Positions 49,440 to 62,500 of a stretch of 64,000 bases of DNA are shown one piece after another (within the stretch, counting starts at the first letter, position 1; every line of letters begins with the position of its first letter). The notes under the pieces are model-generated. The model worked only from the letters and a program-made list of their open reading frames with translations, had not been told where the DNA came from and made no database searches. This DNA is from Loripinus fragilis (taxonomy: Eukaryota > Mollusca > Bivalvia > Lucinida > Lucinidae). A program made the translations under genes and the position numbers. Location: the NCBI GenBank assembly GCA_964019695.1, contig OZ026514.1, positions 99,502,845 through 99,566,844 on the forward strand. Reading direction: 5' to 3'.

Positions 49440-49690
49440 CACGAGATCAAAATGGAAGGTGAAATTCTGTTGTTGTTTATTCATTGTTTGTTATTTCTCA
49501 CACTGTATGTGAGATTTATGTGTTGGGTCCTTGAATTGTAATGTGGTTCTTGCTGTTCTTTCAAGCTAGTTTTAGTGATCATCTTGCCAAGGAAGAGAAA
49601 GCTGGTTGCTTGACTTTAATTGGCTTAGGGTGACTTGGGTGATGCAGTACGTGATTGTGGCATTTCATGGTCATACTCACTTGCTTTTGG
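49440..49690 (+). mobile_element. Penelope-like 3' tail, diverged solo copy
   Basis: CTGTTGTTGTTTATTC, CATCTTGCCAAGGAAGAGAA, GTACGTGATTGTGGC and TTTCATGGTCATACTCACTT follow the order of the tail at 13528-14165. Confidence 0.55.
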
Positions 49691-49929
49691 AAGTCTTGGT
49701 GCTTTTATAGAGGTTTACAGTTACATCCAGTATGTAAGGCCTACACAATATGTTTGGCAAAGTACCCTTTGTCTACCGCCAAAAAGGGTGAATTATTTCA
49801 AGCAACTCACTGTAATTCATTGTATACTGAGGGACTTTAAAAACGCACCATTTTACATTCTCTGTCTCTTCCACATGGTTGATTTAAGGGTGTTTTCTTT
49901 ATCATTTTAATCCTCTTGCAAAATGGATC

Positions 49930-50880
49930 ATGATTCGCCATGATTTCGATTTGCTCATGCTGTTCATTCTGACGTAATATCGACGTAAGTGTTTTTCAAC
50001 AATTGTCGTGTGACAAATTTGAATTTGATTAAATTTCAAAACAAACACTTTAATGTGGTAGCCAGATGTCTTAACAAATGGAAAAACACAAAAGTTTTCA
50101 GAAATAATCGTTTTATTACACTCCCGATCTCAGTGTTTCTTTGCTAATGTCAGTCTTATATTTTCAAACATCAATAACAGACGGGTGACGTCCGCGCATG
50201 ACGCGATACTTTTGTCTTTTATGCAACTGTTTGAGGAGAATCTGTTGGCAACAAAAATATTTGGATTATTCCTGATCCTGAGATATAAATGGCCAGTTAC
50301 GTCAAAAATCAATGACGTCATGTAGACGTAATGAACGTTGCCAGAGGCTTAAAACTTCAGGATTTGATTTTGTCTTTCCTTTTGCTTTCAAGAACAAACA
50401 TCGGTTCGAAAACTTTTTTTCGTTCATTATGGAAGGTATGGGTACTCTGTGACTTTTTGAATTTGAGTTGTCTAAGAATTATCGCGACGTCACGTCAATC
50501 ATAAGCCACAGCGTTTCGATTTTCTTATTGAATGCAAGCTAAATGACGGAAATTGTCAATTTTATTTTTCGACATAAATTAGCATTTAAGCAGGTGGTGC
50601 GTTTTTAAAGTCCCTCAATATATAAATACCATGAAAAAAGGGAAATGGATGATGTTTCCTTTACATGTGCATGACTAGGGATTTTTTTCAAAGGAATTTG
50701 TTCAAATAACAACATAATAAACCATATATATAAATTTAAATTGGAAGGTCTATAAAGTTGGCTCATGTAAAACCTTCCAATCCAATGTTGTTTACACTTA
50801 AAATGTCATGAAATCTAGTTTATTTTATCACAAGCAGTGAATTCAATGCATATCAAATGTGAGTAAAATTGGTATTTTTC
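49930..50880. other. GACGTCA-rich stretch
   Basis: Contains TGACGTAATATCGACG, GACGTCCGCGCATGACGCG, GTTACGTCAAAAATCAATGA, GACGTCATGTAGACG and GCGACGTCACGTCAATC. Both edges carry CCTCAATATA / GGGACTTTAAA words as inverted pairs (AGGGACTTTAAAAACGCACC at 49829 and GGTGCGTTTTTAAAGTCCCT at about 50595), so 49829-50615 may be one inverted-repeat element. Confidence 0.55.
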
Positions 50881-51492
50881 TACAGTGAAAAAATATCGTA
50901 TTTTTTCACTAGTGACTGATACGATTTATATTTTCACTGTAGAATAGAATAGAACTGTAGCAAAACAAGGCTTTCTTGGCAATTTTGTGACTGGGATTTT
51001 TAACATATGGTTTTAAGTGAAGTATGTTTGTCAAAAGTAACGCTACGCATGTTGTGACGTCAACATCAAACATAATGACGTCACGGTTTGACATGGCGTA
51101 GCGCCAGTTTGCACGTGACGCCTACCGTAAGGTACACTCAATAGATTTTCTTTAAATGCTGATTTCTTGCGTTTCATTCGTTAAAATATGATTCTAAGCC
51201 ATTTTCTAGGTGCAAACTATGTTTACACCCAATGTTATACCCAATAAACACACTGCAAAAGTCAAATCGAACAAGAAACGACCAAGTAAAAAGTAAGGTT
51301 GTGATTCCTGTATTTCCGTTGAGTATAAAATAAAAAGAAAATTTACTTTTTTACGGCAAATACAAAATATATTTCATCTCGTGCGGTGAAAATATCAGCA
51401 TTTTCACTCGTGCTACGCACTCGTGAAAAATACTGATTTTTTTCACCGCACTCGATGAAATATATTTAGTATTCACCTCAAAAAAGTAAATA
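50879..51492. repeat. Two palindromes with GACGTCA sites between
   Basis: Palindrome 50879-50942 has arms CTACAGTGAAAAAATATCGT / ACGATTTATATTTTCACTGT. Palindrome 51340-51490 has arms including AAATATATTTCATCTCGTGC / GCACTCGATGAAATATATTT and apex CTCGTGCTACGCACTCG. Between are TGTGACGTCAACATC, AATGACGTCACGG and GGTGCAAACTATGTTTACAC, the last also beside the palindrome at 7403. Confidence 0.8.
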
Positions 51493-52364
51493 TCCTCTAT
51501 ATATTTCTTGCATTTTCATAAATTGGTAAAATTCAGTAAATCGAATCTCTTCTAGACAAAATCAGTAGGAATGTTATTTTGTTACATTAACATTGAGGAT
51601 AGTGACAACGTAAGGTCATTGACTGACTGGACTGTTAGAAGTGTCCAACTAGTATTAAGAAACATTGTCATGTGGCAAAGAAAAAAACAACTTGATATTG
51701 GAATCTTTCCAGGGTTGTTTGGGAACAAATGTGCAATGTCTTTTATTTATTCAAACAAACAATATCAACATTAAATCTGACCTCCCATCTTGTGTTGGTT
51801 AAATGAACCCTAGACTAAGAAAACCTCTTTTTAAAGGGGACAGCAACCCTAATGATAAGTATGTTTAATCAGAAAGAGCTCTATGAACCATGAATTTTGA
51901 TACAAGTATCATCAAAATCGGTTGGAAAAAGGGCAAGTTATGGGCATTTAAAGAACTCAATAAGGCCAACATTTAGCCGCCATTTTGAATATTTAATTAG
52001 TCTTCAGAATTTTTTCAACTGCTTATTTTTTAGTCATCACTACTATCACATCATCTGTGTTTTAGCAGATATGCAGCTTGATACATAAGGAAAATGTTTC
52101 ATTAAAGATTAATGCAAATAATCCATTGGTTTGTCTTTTATTTTGATTACGAATATTTAATTAGGCTGAGTGACGTCACTAAGCCTACAATATGGCCGCT
52201 TCCATTACAGTCCATTTGCAAATATTCAAACGCCAACAACTTCCACATTTTTCGACCGACTCAGATGAAACTGGTATCAAAATTCAATGTTTATTAAGAT
52301 CATTCATATAAAACATAGTAATCACCAGGGTTGCCGTCCCCTTTAAGCCAATGTAAGCTATCAA
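51493..52364. other. Intergenic, nothing recognised
   Basis: No exon or known element. About 51600-51810 resembles 10130-10290 (both carry TCTTTCCAGGG and ACCTCCCATCTTGTGTTGGT-like words), so it belongs to an unclassified dispersed repeat. Confidence 0.45.
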
Positions 52365-52785
52365 GGTCAGGGTGGGAATGTCATGTTTTTTGTTGTGTTC
52401 ATACACTGTGTTGGCTGTTGTATTCTGCCCATACGTCAATAACATTTCTTTCTCTTTTGGCAACTGCTTTCATCCATTCACATACTTTTTTCCAGCTCTA
52501 TTATTATGCATTATTTGATATTATATTGATCTTAAATGGTTGTTATTTATTTATTGTGTTTGTTGATCTCAATGTGTGTGTTTTTGTGATGGCGCCTAGT
52601 TTTGTGGTCAGGTTTTTAGCATCCTTTCTAGTAAAGCAACCATTTTGCAGAAGAAAAGAAAGCTGGTTGCTTTACTTTAATTTTATTGTGACTATCTGGG
52701 CTCTGTGACTACCTCTTGGTGCATTGGTTTGACTGTAGTTCTTATATTTCCTGGCCATTCTCACTTACTATTTGTACTTTGAACA
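52365..52785 (+). mobile_element. Penelope-like 3' tail, solo copy
   Basis: Ends TTCCTGGCCATTCTCACTTACT. Earlier TAAAGCAACCATTTTGCAGA and AAGAAAGCTGGTTGCTTTAC match the GGAAGAGAAAGCTGGTTGCT block of other copies. Confidence 0.55.
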
Positions 52786-53146
52786 AACACTCTGTCACAA
52801 GATTTTACGGCAGTATATCCTGGCATTTGTCACATCAATTTTTGTGACAGAGTAAAGTAGAAACTTTATATATGAGTAATATGGTACCATTAGATCTGGC
52901 CAAATGGGGACTGGAAATTGATGCATGAATTGATGGATATGATAACATGAACAAAGAGAAAAAAATCTCATTAGCGTTACAAAATATCAAATCAATGTTA
53001 TTGGTATAACTTCCAGTCACAGAACTGTCAGAGTATTATTTACATGTATACAAATACACAAATACAATCAATGACGCTAAAAATATAATTAACATGTTTG
53101 TGGTTAATGAATCAGATTATCAAACATAAGAGTATATGGGGTTCGT

Positions 53147-53368
53147 CGCGAGAAAACCTGTCTTTAGGGTTTTTCGATGAAGCGAGTTTCAAACCAGTCT
53201 CCTCGGCTACAGAAATTAGCTAGAAAATTGAAATTTCACTGGTAGCTAGTTTACATATGGTACGTTTCAAAAATTGAATAACAAAGGCGCTGATCAGTCT
53301 GCGTGGATGCGCAGGCTGGTCTGCGCCTTTGTTGTTCGCAAACCCCAAAAGACAGGTTTTCTTGCGCA
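53147..53368. mobile_element. MF7 MITE, GAGAAAACCTGTCTTTAGGG ends
   Basis: The left end CGAGAAAACCTGTCTTTAGG and right end CCAAAAGACAGGTTTTCTTG are inverted. An inner inverted AAAGGCGCTGATCAG / CTGGTCTGCGCCTTT is present. A lone end occurs near 34611-34635. Confidence 0.8.
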
Positions 53369-53599
53369 GATACCCATATCATTTAAACCGTTTGGTGTAT
53401 CATGACAAAAATCACATGATACCCTAACTGATGGTTCAAACCAATTTCAAGAAGAAGACCTCATTCACACTCACAATTTTCCATGTTGTACTTTATTTGG
53501 ATATAATTTATGCCCTGATCAGTAGTCTGCACAGGTGTGCATGGTGATCTTAGCCTTATTGTACACAAATTCACAAGGTGATATTTACTTGTGTCTCTA

Positions 53600-54060
53600 A
53601 ATGATCTGTGGCATATGAGAACCAGCACGGTTGCTCTGTATCACAAAAAGACTTATATCAGCCTAGGCATCCACTCTGTCTGATCAGAGGCTTTGCTGTC
53701 CGCATGAAGAAAGTTTGGGTCCTAGGTATCCCACTGACCATAGAGCGAAGACTCAGCTCAGACTTGGCAGATACCAAAAAGGAAGTGAGTATGATCAGGA
53801 AACACCACAATCACACACTGCAGACCAACCCATGGCACCCTGAGGAAGAGCCACAGAACATTTATAGTAACAATACATCTGTAAGACAATGATAGCCAAG
53901 CAACCAGCTTTCTTTTCTTTTCCCTTCAAGATGATTGCAAAACTTAAATGGACACTGAGTAATGCATAACAAAACAAAGACAAACACAGAACTCCCACAA
54001 ACAATGGGTAGTACATCAACAACAACAACAACAGAACCACCGCCTTAGAATGGACAAGAG
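53600..54060 (-). mobile_element. Penelope-like 3' tail, reversed solo copy
   Basis: Reads on the minus strand from TGGTTCTGTTGTTGTTGTTG to CCTGATCATACTCACTTCC. Its minus-strand frame again gives the LPLFVGVLCxSLFxYALL artefact seen at 24211. Confidence 0.7.
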
Positions 54061-54850
54061 CCTATAGTTGGCAATCAGAATCGAAAAAAGATGCATATTT
54101 TTGGTTTTGTTGGCATTTTTGAGTACATTTGTTAGACCACTTTTAACATAATAGTTAGCATGTGTACAAAGCCATAGGGGTGGATGCCAAGTCTGAATTT
54201 GCGTATGAAGGCCAGAAATTAGGTCAAAGGTCATTGAGTGCAAAATTGAGAAAATATGTACTACTGTAAAACAACTTTATCTTTTTATATGTAAACATAT
54301 TTCAATTCAAGCCAAATTTTGTATGCTTATGTTTATAAGTCTGAAAAACATTGAGATAATGTTTTTTATAACTAAATGTTCATATGTCGACTTAAAGATG
54401 GGGTCAAAGGTCATCAAGTGCAATAATCAGAGCATTTTTACAAACTGTGTTTCTTTTTTTTTCTGGTCCAACAACAAGATGCTTTTTTAAACTCTAAAAA
54501 GGGTAGAAGTCTTTCAGAAGGCTTAAACTATCATGTTTATCATTAAAGTAACCCCTTTGGAAGCATCCTTTTATGTTTTTTCAAAGACAAACATCGTAAG
54601 TTTTGTGCAATTCTGACGAAATTCTCCCTCAATTGGGCTAAACTGAGATATATGGGCTACTTTGAGTGTTTGCAGCACCTCTCAGAAAGTAAGACTATTT
54701 TCAGTTTGGGACATGTCTTGGGGTCTTAGAAACCCATAATTTGATAACTTTTCTGAAGTCATTTTTCTATAAATCACCTGTAATCAACGTTACCCTACTG
54801 GCATTGAAAATAACAGTCCACACAGTGCAAGGCTAATGTTGATTTATTTT
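54061..54850. other. Intergenic, weak repeat traces
   Basis: GGTCAAAGGTCATTGAGTGC (54217) and GGTCAAAGGTCATCAAGTGC (54402) recur with surrounding similarity, suggesting a diverged ~190-bp duplicate. Nothing else was recognised. Confidence 0.45.
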
Positions 54851-54863
54851 AATAGTATTAGTG

Positions 54864-55067
54864 TTTGTTTGATTTGATTCTTTATGTCCACTCAACAATC
54901 TTTCAGTTATGCGGGACTGGGACGGGTCTTCCTGGGTTGAACCAGTACTAAGCTAGGATAAATGTGTCTTGCTCAAGGACCACAACGCAGTGACGCCGGT
55001 GAGGCTCAAACCCGCGGCCCTTCGGTCTCGAGTCAAGCACTCTACCACTGAGCCACTGCGCTCCCTA
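54864..55067 (-). mobile_element. tRNA-derived SINE, reversed, 13-bp target duplication
   Basis: Reverse complement of the SINE at 20680-20884: A box TGGCTCAGTGG, B box GGGTTTGAGCC, core TTGAGCAAGACACATTTATC. The direct repeat AATAGTATTAGTG flanks it at 54851-54863 and 55068-55080, so insertion is recent enough to show both ends intact. Confidence 0.9.
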
Positions 55068-55080
55068 AATAGTATTAGTG

Positions 55081-58000
55081 TAACAGTTTAAGCATTAAAT
55101 GTTTAAACTAGACATAAAATCAATTGCATACATCTGTGATATGTATTTCTGCTCGTAAGCGATACGTATGTTACATTTCATACTAAATTGCAGATAATGA
55201 CTTTACAAATTACATGTATTAGAATAAACCATGATACCTGACCTGAAATATACACGATATTGATCTATATTCTATTTGAAATTGTTCATTTTCATATATT
55301 TGAAGTAGTTTATAAATTTTAACTTGCAATGAAGTGAAAACAAGTAAATATTTAAATATGCTAATTAGTATGTAATTTGTACTGGCTCCAGCATGTAACG
55401 CATAGCTTCTTACAGATTCATTTTATATTATTTACATTGCATCGGAATTGGCAAAGTATCTTTCATAATGAAATCAAATTATAACTACATTAACAATACT
55501 GGATCTTAAATTGCTGCACATATATTAATGAGGTAACGTAGGTATCAAAAGGTGCCTTACATAAATGGATAAAGGTAGTAAATTGTTGTTAGGCTTATAC
55601 AAAATTTGGGTCTGCTCTCCACAATTCGCTTACATATACTACACACATTTTATTCTATATAAGACTTATTTTAAAAGAGTGCTATGGGTTGGTCTGCAAT
55701 ATGTGAATTTGGCATTGTCTGGTCTTACTCAATTACTTTTTGTAATTTGCTTGGTTCTTTTACATTCATATTGCAGTTTTCAGATTTCTACCAATGGTAC
55801 AGAACGATAAACATGCAATATACATCATGATTTAAATATTGACTTAATATAAATAATTTACTTAAAATAGCTTAGCAATATTTCATACATCTAGTCATCT
55901 AGTGGCAAGGCAGGACTTAAGGCAGGGGTAGTGCTGAGTGTCTTCAATAGCAGGTATAGGTTTTTGAAGATTGCAAATATAACATCATAGTACAGAACCA
56001 TGTCAAAATTATGTCAAAATACAGGATGTGCATAGATCTAGTATTAAAGATTTTCCTTGTATGCCGAATTCTTTTAATTTTGACTTTTCACTGTTGACAA
56101 TTACATCATAAAATTAATTTATCATCTGTCCCCATTAAAATCTTCTATGTTTTGTTAAACTAAATTTCATATCGTATTGTAATGATGATTATCTTATTAT
56201 ATTCTGCAGCAATTCTGATAGAAACTATTCTGCTTGTTAGTCATCTTAGACTAAGGTTGGTTGAGGTAAGGTTACCTGAGCCATGTAGCAGTCTTGTAAA
56301 ACATCTGGACATATTTCACGGTAACATAAACAACTAATAATTCGAATGTTAGTGATACTTTATTTTAAAGATCAGTTAACTGTTTTATTCTTAAACATTT
56401 AACAAAAACATGACTCCCAAAATTCACTAATATGGTTTGCATCTCTGAAACTCACAGATTAAACTGAATGTTAAAAAGTTGTGTCACACGCAATTGATTT
56501 CTTTGCGGCAGTTTGTTTTTAGTTTAGTTTTGTTTATGTACTATTTGATTTTTGTTGAGCTCTTTGTAACCCTAGTACATGTTTTATATATGTCCTATGA
56601 AAAGTGATATATGGTCTGTTTGTTGGTTTTAAAAGGTTTTCTAAAATAGTCTTTTTGTGATAGTCTTAAATATATATGCAAAACCATGAAAATGTGAACA
56701 ACATTGCTGACAACAGCTTGCAGAAAGCACTTTAAGCATAAACTTGCTCACTCTTGTACCTATATCCATGTAGGTATTTGTGAAGACTAACACTGTTTGA
56801 GGACTGTCTTGTATATAGTGAAAGGAAAGTAGTTCAGTTTTATTTCAAGAGTAATGCCATATTAAAACTACACATTTCGAGTATGTTACCAGTTACAAGT
56901 GCTATCCAATCTAATATATTGCACTTCTATCTACAAGCAGTAGATGTATACATTAATGTAAGTCACCTATCCTATATGCAATCAATTCCTGTCTTAGCAA
57001 AATTGTCATAGTTAACAGATAGATTCTACACTAGAACAGGCGAGTTAACTACCTAAGGATCTTATATACATCAAGCAAATCGGAGATGTTAAACCAATGA
57101 ATTATGCTAGTAAATGTACATATTAGATGGCCATTTCAGGACACATTTACTCTAAATACTAAGAAATTACCCCAAACTGATGGAAAACTATGAACACAAT
57201 CAAATCATCAGTCGCTCCAATATGGCGAATGCCTGTGTTCCTTAGAAGTCACCAGACATCTGTTTTGGGGAAATTTAATTTGGAATAAAACGTGCATTGG
57301 CATTTTACAGTTAAAAAGAATAACATAAAGAAACACATACCAATAACCTCATAGCATTTGATCTCTATCATCTTTACAAAAAAAAAAGCAAAATGTGTTT
57401 AATAATGATACTTAGAATCGCAATGTATAAAAAGTTGCGCTGTGTAAGAAATAGCTATATATGCTCGTATTTTATGGTATCTTAAAATTAGAGGTTACCT
57501 TTAATATCATATCTATACTGCTTCTATATATGGATGAATACGTTTACACAAGCAGCCTGATTTCAAAGAAATGCTGATTTTGAATCCACATCACTTCATT
57601 AATATGTGCAAATGAAATTACACCCCTACAATTAAATGTTTAAAGTTATATAGAGGATTACCCTTAATGTCAGGGCTATTTCCATGATATACCCACAAAA
57701 AGTTAACAATGTTTTCACTGGATGGTCATTATTAGAAATGTACCTGTATATTAGCTTTATGTTATGTATGTTAATGTGAAGACAAATGTGAGGATACATT
57801 CCTTCCAGTATATGGTATTTACCATATTCTATCATAGTTTCAGCACGCCTGATGTTTTATAAAAGGACGCTTGGTCTCTGTGTTTTCATGAAGCTATGCT
57901 TATTATATGCAATTAGCAGGTAGTGGCCTTGTAAAAAGTGTTTTACAATTACTCATAGATGGGAACGCACACAAAAAATGTGTGTAATGAGAAAAGAAAT

Positions 58001-58764
58001 ATATTTTAGTCCTATAAGCATGAGATCATGGCCAAGTCCTTCATTAAAGCTGTAGCTAGGAACATATACCTTTATGAAATGACTCAATTTTAGATGGTAA
58101 AATGTAACGTAAGTTACACCTTAAACACATTTTATGTATAAAAGGATAGATAATTGCATATAATGACGTATTCATACAAAGCATTAAGCAAAAAAAAAAT
58201 ATTTCTTTTTAATGAAATGGTTATTCTTAGTTGTATTACATTTTTATAGATTTTTATACAGTAACGTACTTTACATGCCTATTATGAGTATTTGACTGCG
58301 GAAAACTTCGTAAATCATTGCTTTCCAAACATGGTAGACACACACCTAGCAGAATACCAATAAAAATTCTTCCATTAGGATAAAAGGGAACTTAAAATTT
58401 CAATTTTGCCCCTATATAAATAAAATATTGCTACAATTTTCACCGATTTTGCACTTAAATGACCTTTGATGCAAACACACACTATGCCTTGATGATGGTG
58501 TTTGTTTATATAGCATGGCTGTATTATCCAAAAGAGATTCTGCATTACTTTGAATCATAATTTTGGATAGCTAATTGATAAAAACACTAAAATCTGACGT
58601 ATATACAAGAATTTGCACTCAGTTGACCTTTGACCTAATTCTGGGACTTTGGGGCATTTCCAGACTTGGCAGCCACCCCTATCCTTCTTAAAACACATCA
58701 AGATACACTTTGAGCATGGATGCCAAAATGTACTCAAAAATGCCAACAGAATTTTATTTTCAGG
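55081..58764. other. Intergenic 3.7 kb, no gene recognised
   Basis: AT-rich sequence without a supported exon. A short Penelope-like tail end lies at about 55680-55740 (GGTTGGTCTGCAATATGTGA, GTCTTACTCAATTACTTTTT). The 81-codon open frame at 55565 overlaps it and is not a gene. Confidence 0.5.
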
Positions 58765-58995
58765 CTCTGGATGGCCAACTACTAAGCCAATGGGGGAGGG
58801 GGGCTTAAATGCATTTTACTAGTGCTTAATCTTCACCCTAGATTCTGTTACTGTTAAAACACAAAATGGTTTAGTTCTTATAGAGACTTCCTAACTAATG
58901 CAATGTATCATCACAGAGAAACAATCAAATCAAATATACTGTAATCAGCATGATCTTTCTCAGCAAGATGATTACTAAACTAGCTTGAAAGAACA
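58765..58995 (-). mobile_element. Penelope-like tail, reversed 5' part
   Basis: TTAAATGCATTTTACTAGTG, CTAGATTCTGTTACTGTTAA and ATGCAATGTATCATCACAGA are the reverse complement of words in the tail at 63745-64000. Confidence 0.55.
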
Positions 58996-59116
58996 CCAAG
59001 TCTGATCTGAGTCTTGCCTCTGTGCACTCTCATATGTTGGTTTTGTCATTTCATAATTCTAATGATTCCCCAAGCTTCTTAAGATTTGATTATAAAGCCA
59101 TTTATAATGTCAATAC

Positions 59117-59310
59117 CATAGGTCCAGATAATGATAGTTTGTGCACCTATAATTGCATGTTTTCCTTACCCATCAATTAAAACATGTGTTTTGGGTGCTC
59201 AAAAGAACCGTCTCATTGAGACGGTTCTTTTGAGTACCCACAACATATGTTTTGGTTGAGAAATAAGAAAAATAATTTTCCAGTACGCTCTCTTATCTGG
59301 AGGCCTGAAT
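59117..59310. mobile_element. MF4 palindromic MITE downstream of CYP4 gene B
   Basis: AAACATGTGTTTTGGGTGCT, CAAAAGAACCGTCTCATTGA, GACGGTTCTTTTGAGTACCC and AACATATGTTTTGGTTGAG form the palindrome. It shares flanks (TCCAGATAA, TTATCTGGAGGCCTG) with the copy at 63390-63580, so the larger unit is ~190 bp. It lies just past the gene B stop, possibly in its 3' UTR. Confidence 0.75.
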
Positions 59311-59392
59311 ACTGATGGATTGTTTATCTTTGGTTTAATCTCATTGTTATTGTTCATAAATAGTGACTTCGGTTTGCCCCCTTTTGTTTCTA

Positions 59393-59504
59393 TCAAACAT
59401 GTCTCTTTCTTGGCACGATTTTCAAATGTATGCCTTTTTCTGCTCTCATAACAGCTGACAAAAGTCTCGTTGGTTTGCGCTCTGGGTCTTCAACCAAATC
59501 ATAC
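59393..59504 (-). CDS. CYP4 gene B exon 12-equivalent (C-terminus)
   Basis: Acceptor CGTTTCAG above 59504. YDLVEDPERKPTRLLSAVMR, AEKGIHLKIVPRKRHV, TGA at 59395-59393. Confidence 0.9.
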
Positions 59505-62500
59505 CTGAAACGATTAAAATTGACTAAATAAGTTTTTGTGTGGTCAGCATCAATCAGGTAATCATCATACAAGCTTACCCGCAATTATTAAGAGATTGAA
59601 ATGTTACTCAAAACAATCGCTATTGTTTATGTAAAGAAATACAGCTTGAATACAGTGCAGTCCTTTCTTAGCATAATATGTCATTACAGAAATTTGAATA
59701 CGACAGCGTATGTTGTGGTTCCAAAAAATAAAAAGAAATTACAGGAAAATTACCAAGAACTGGTCATTTTCCTTTAATTTATTTCTAAATTGTCTCCTTA
59801 CAACATGGTTCACTTAAAGTCCTCCGATCCTATGGACCCTAAGCATGGCGTTATAAAGGAACTACATTGTATGTCGCTTGTTACAGATTCAAAAAAAAAA
59901 TTGTCAATATGAAGATGGTTTGGTGCGATTATGTAGACCTGTCCTACATAATGAAACGGAAAAAAACTATGTTGAAAGATTCAAACAGCAGACTGTGTTG
60001 CCAGCCAAAATTGAGATTTTTACACGAAAATGCAATGTATAAAATTGTTTATTGCTGGTATAAGTTTTTTTTTGTTAAAATTTCTCTTCTATACAGCTAT
60101 GCAGTGGACATTCCTGATGCATTGTACAGATACTTTCACTATATAAGTAGTATTATTTTCGTTCTAATCCTATAGTTTGTATGAACAGATGATTTATAAT
60201 TGTACAAGCATCTTTTTGAAATAAAATATGTTTAAACTAAAAATAACGCTTACAATGCATCTACTAGTTCTATTTAGCTATCACATTAACATGCAATGTA
60301 AAAAAAAGCTAACTTGTACAGGCTTTGTGTTCATACACCTTTAATATTTTCCAAATCAGCATCAGTGTGTGTTTGGAAGCTGCAATTATTATCTAAATAA
60401 AGGATCTTACATGAGTGCTCATGTTTTATTGAATTTATTAAACGAGTTGGGAAAAAGAGAAAAAATGCGAGGCTTGCAGAGCCTTTTAATCTCTTTTTCT
60501 CAACGAGTTTGATTAATTCAATAATACAGGAGCATGACTGTTAGATTCTATTTATCACATGACATTAAAATTAGCTAAAATCGCATTTTGGCGTCAAAAC
60601 GCCATATTTTGTCACCTTATGGACGACATTACGTAACGTAAAGAAATCTGTAAACCACTAGTGGTTTATCGATTTTATTGCATGGCGTTATATCACTCAC
60701 AAACCGCGACGTCATGTGATAAATAACTTTATACTATTTACCTATTTAAATTTCTGCATGATGCAAAATACATGCACCAGTGTATATATACAAGAAATTA
60801 GTGCAAAAGAGCGTAGGTTAAAATGATAACAGGTAATTAATATCTGCCAAGGTTTACAAGCAATATATTTTGTGGGGCTGATTAAGAGCATGTTTTCTTT
60901 TCAATTATCTATCGTATATGGAGTGTAAATATTAAAGCTGCATACTCTGTAACTATGGACATTTTTTGAAAAAAAAATTCTTTTTAAATCATTTGTAAAA
61001 GTAGAATTAAGCTTTGTTTTCACTATAAAAATGTTCAGTACAGCTGAAAACTGCGTGAAAAAGTGAATAATCTTATCAAATAGGTGTTTTTTCTCTTGTT
61101 GGTAATTATTTGCGTCCCTCCAATAATTCTAGACCGTTGAAATTTAACATAAACAGTAGTTTTGATAGTGATAACTTGTTAAGATTTACGAAAATGGTAA
61201 AGTGTTTACCTGAATTTGAGTATTTTTACTGTGTTCTTGAAAAAACATTATTTTTAAAACTAGAAGATCAAAAGTTACAGACTATGCAGCTTTAAGTGGA
61301 CCCTTCGAAAGTAAAAATACACTGCAACCATATTTACCCTGAATAAGCAAACACCTTAATAAGCTTTGTCTACCGATTAAATTTCATTATAGTGAGATTG
61401 TTTTTTCCTCATTATATACAGTCTATGTATGACCACCAATTTTAGAATTATATCTCTGTTTTACATATCCTTTACCTTCTAATCTGGTAAAACTTCTACA
61501 AACTGTATAGATGTACCTACCTCCTTAAAATCCTGGCTAGTACTGTTTTCATTTCGTGCATAGCAAAATTTTGACCAATGCAGTTTCTGGAGAAATAAAC
61601 ACAAAACAGTTTAAAAGAAAAAACATAAGAAATCGTACCTGTTAATGTGGTAAATCTTTCGAGTTAAGAGAAATCAGATGAAGTCGTCCATCTACAATTA
61701 AGTTCGGAGTACTCGTCAGGCTGAAATTTCATTTGGATATGACATATATAACTAAGACTGCTTTTCATTCTGAGTTGATTCACTCACCAGACAATCTATT
61801 AACCTTTGCACCATACATGGCAAAAATACGTATCTTGCAAATGAAAAGCATTTCTCCTAAAAGTGTCACTATGAAATCCATTAATTAATCTATGTTATCT
61901 GATGATCATGTCAATCGTCGATGAGTTTCAAAGTGTCATACATTGCCCTATTCTTGTCACCAATCTTTCGTTCTTTATCAAACAGTCAACTGGCATCAAA
62001 TTAAATAATCTCCATCATATCTACACATTCTGATTATCTAATTTCAAAGGGATATGGCTAGCCAAGTAATCATAGACTCGACAATCATTAAGAATACCAT
62101 GATTGTTGTTATATTTAAGAAACATAAATTCATTTTTAACTCATATTGGGGTAATGAGTTTCATATTTTGAGGTGTAAATATTTGAATGACTGCCTAAAT
62201 GCCACTTTGGCTTTTGATAGTTAATACACATTCCTGTGAACTATGCTAAACAAATTTCTAAAGACCCAAATGTTGGAATTCGTGAAATTTGGCCAAAATT
62301 TAACCAGGTAATCTTATCATCCAAATATCAGGGCCATAGCTCACGCACATTTCAAAATTGCAACCACTCTAGAAAGTAAATGCTTGCCAGATTTGTCTAT
62401 TATGAAATTCATTACTCAAGCATGCATAATTCCAACGATACAAAAGTTCTAAAATGTGATGGGCATAATAGTAGAGACAAAATTACAAAAACACACAGGG

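Larger units (their letters stand above)
59505..61520. other. CYP4 gene B intron 11-equivalent (2 kb)
   Basis: Homologous at both sides to gene A intron 11 but lacking the Penelope-like insertion. It carries instead the foldback element 60410-60725 and an MF6 MITE 60932-61295. The 102-codon open frame at 59867 is intronic and unsupported. Confidence 0.65.

Noticed and set aside
13849..54040. Recurring small 'membrane protein' frames (13849, 24211, 52331, 53795)
   Set aside because: They are copies of the same repeat DNA in different orientations, with stops and frameshifts not under selection.
59867..60175. 102-codon frame between P450 exons
   Set aside because: It lies inside the gene B intron 11-equivalent, lacks domain signals and has no open counterpart in the homologous gene A intron.
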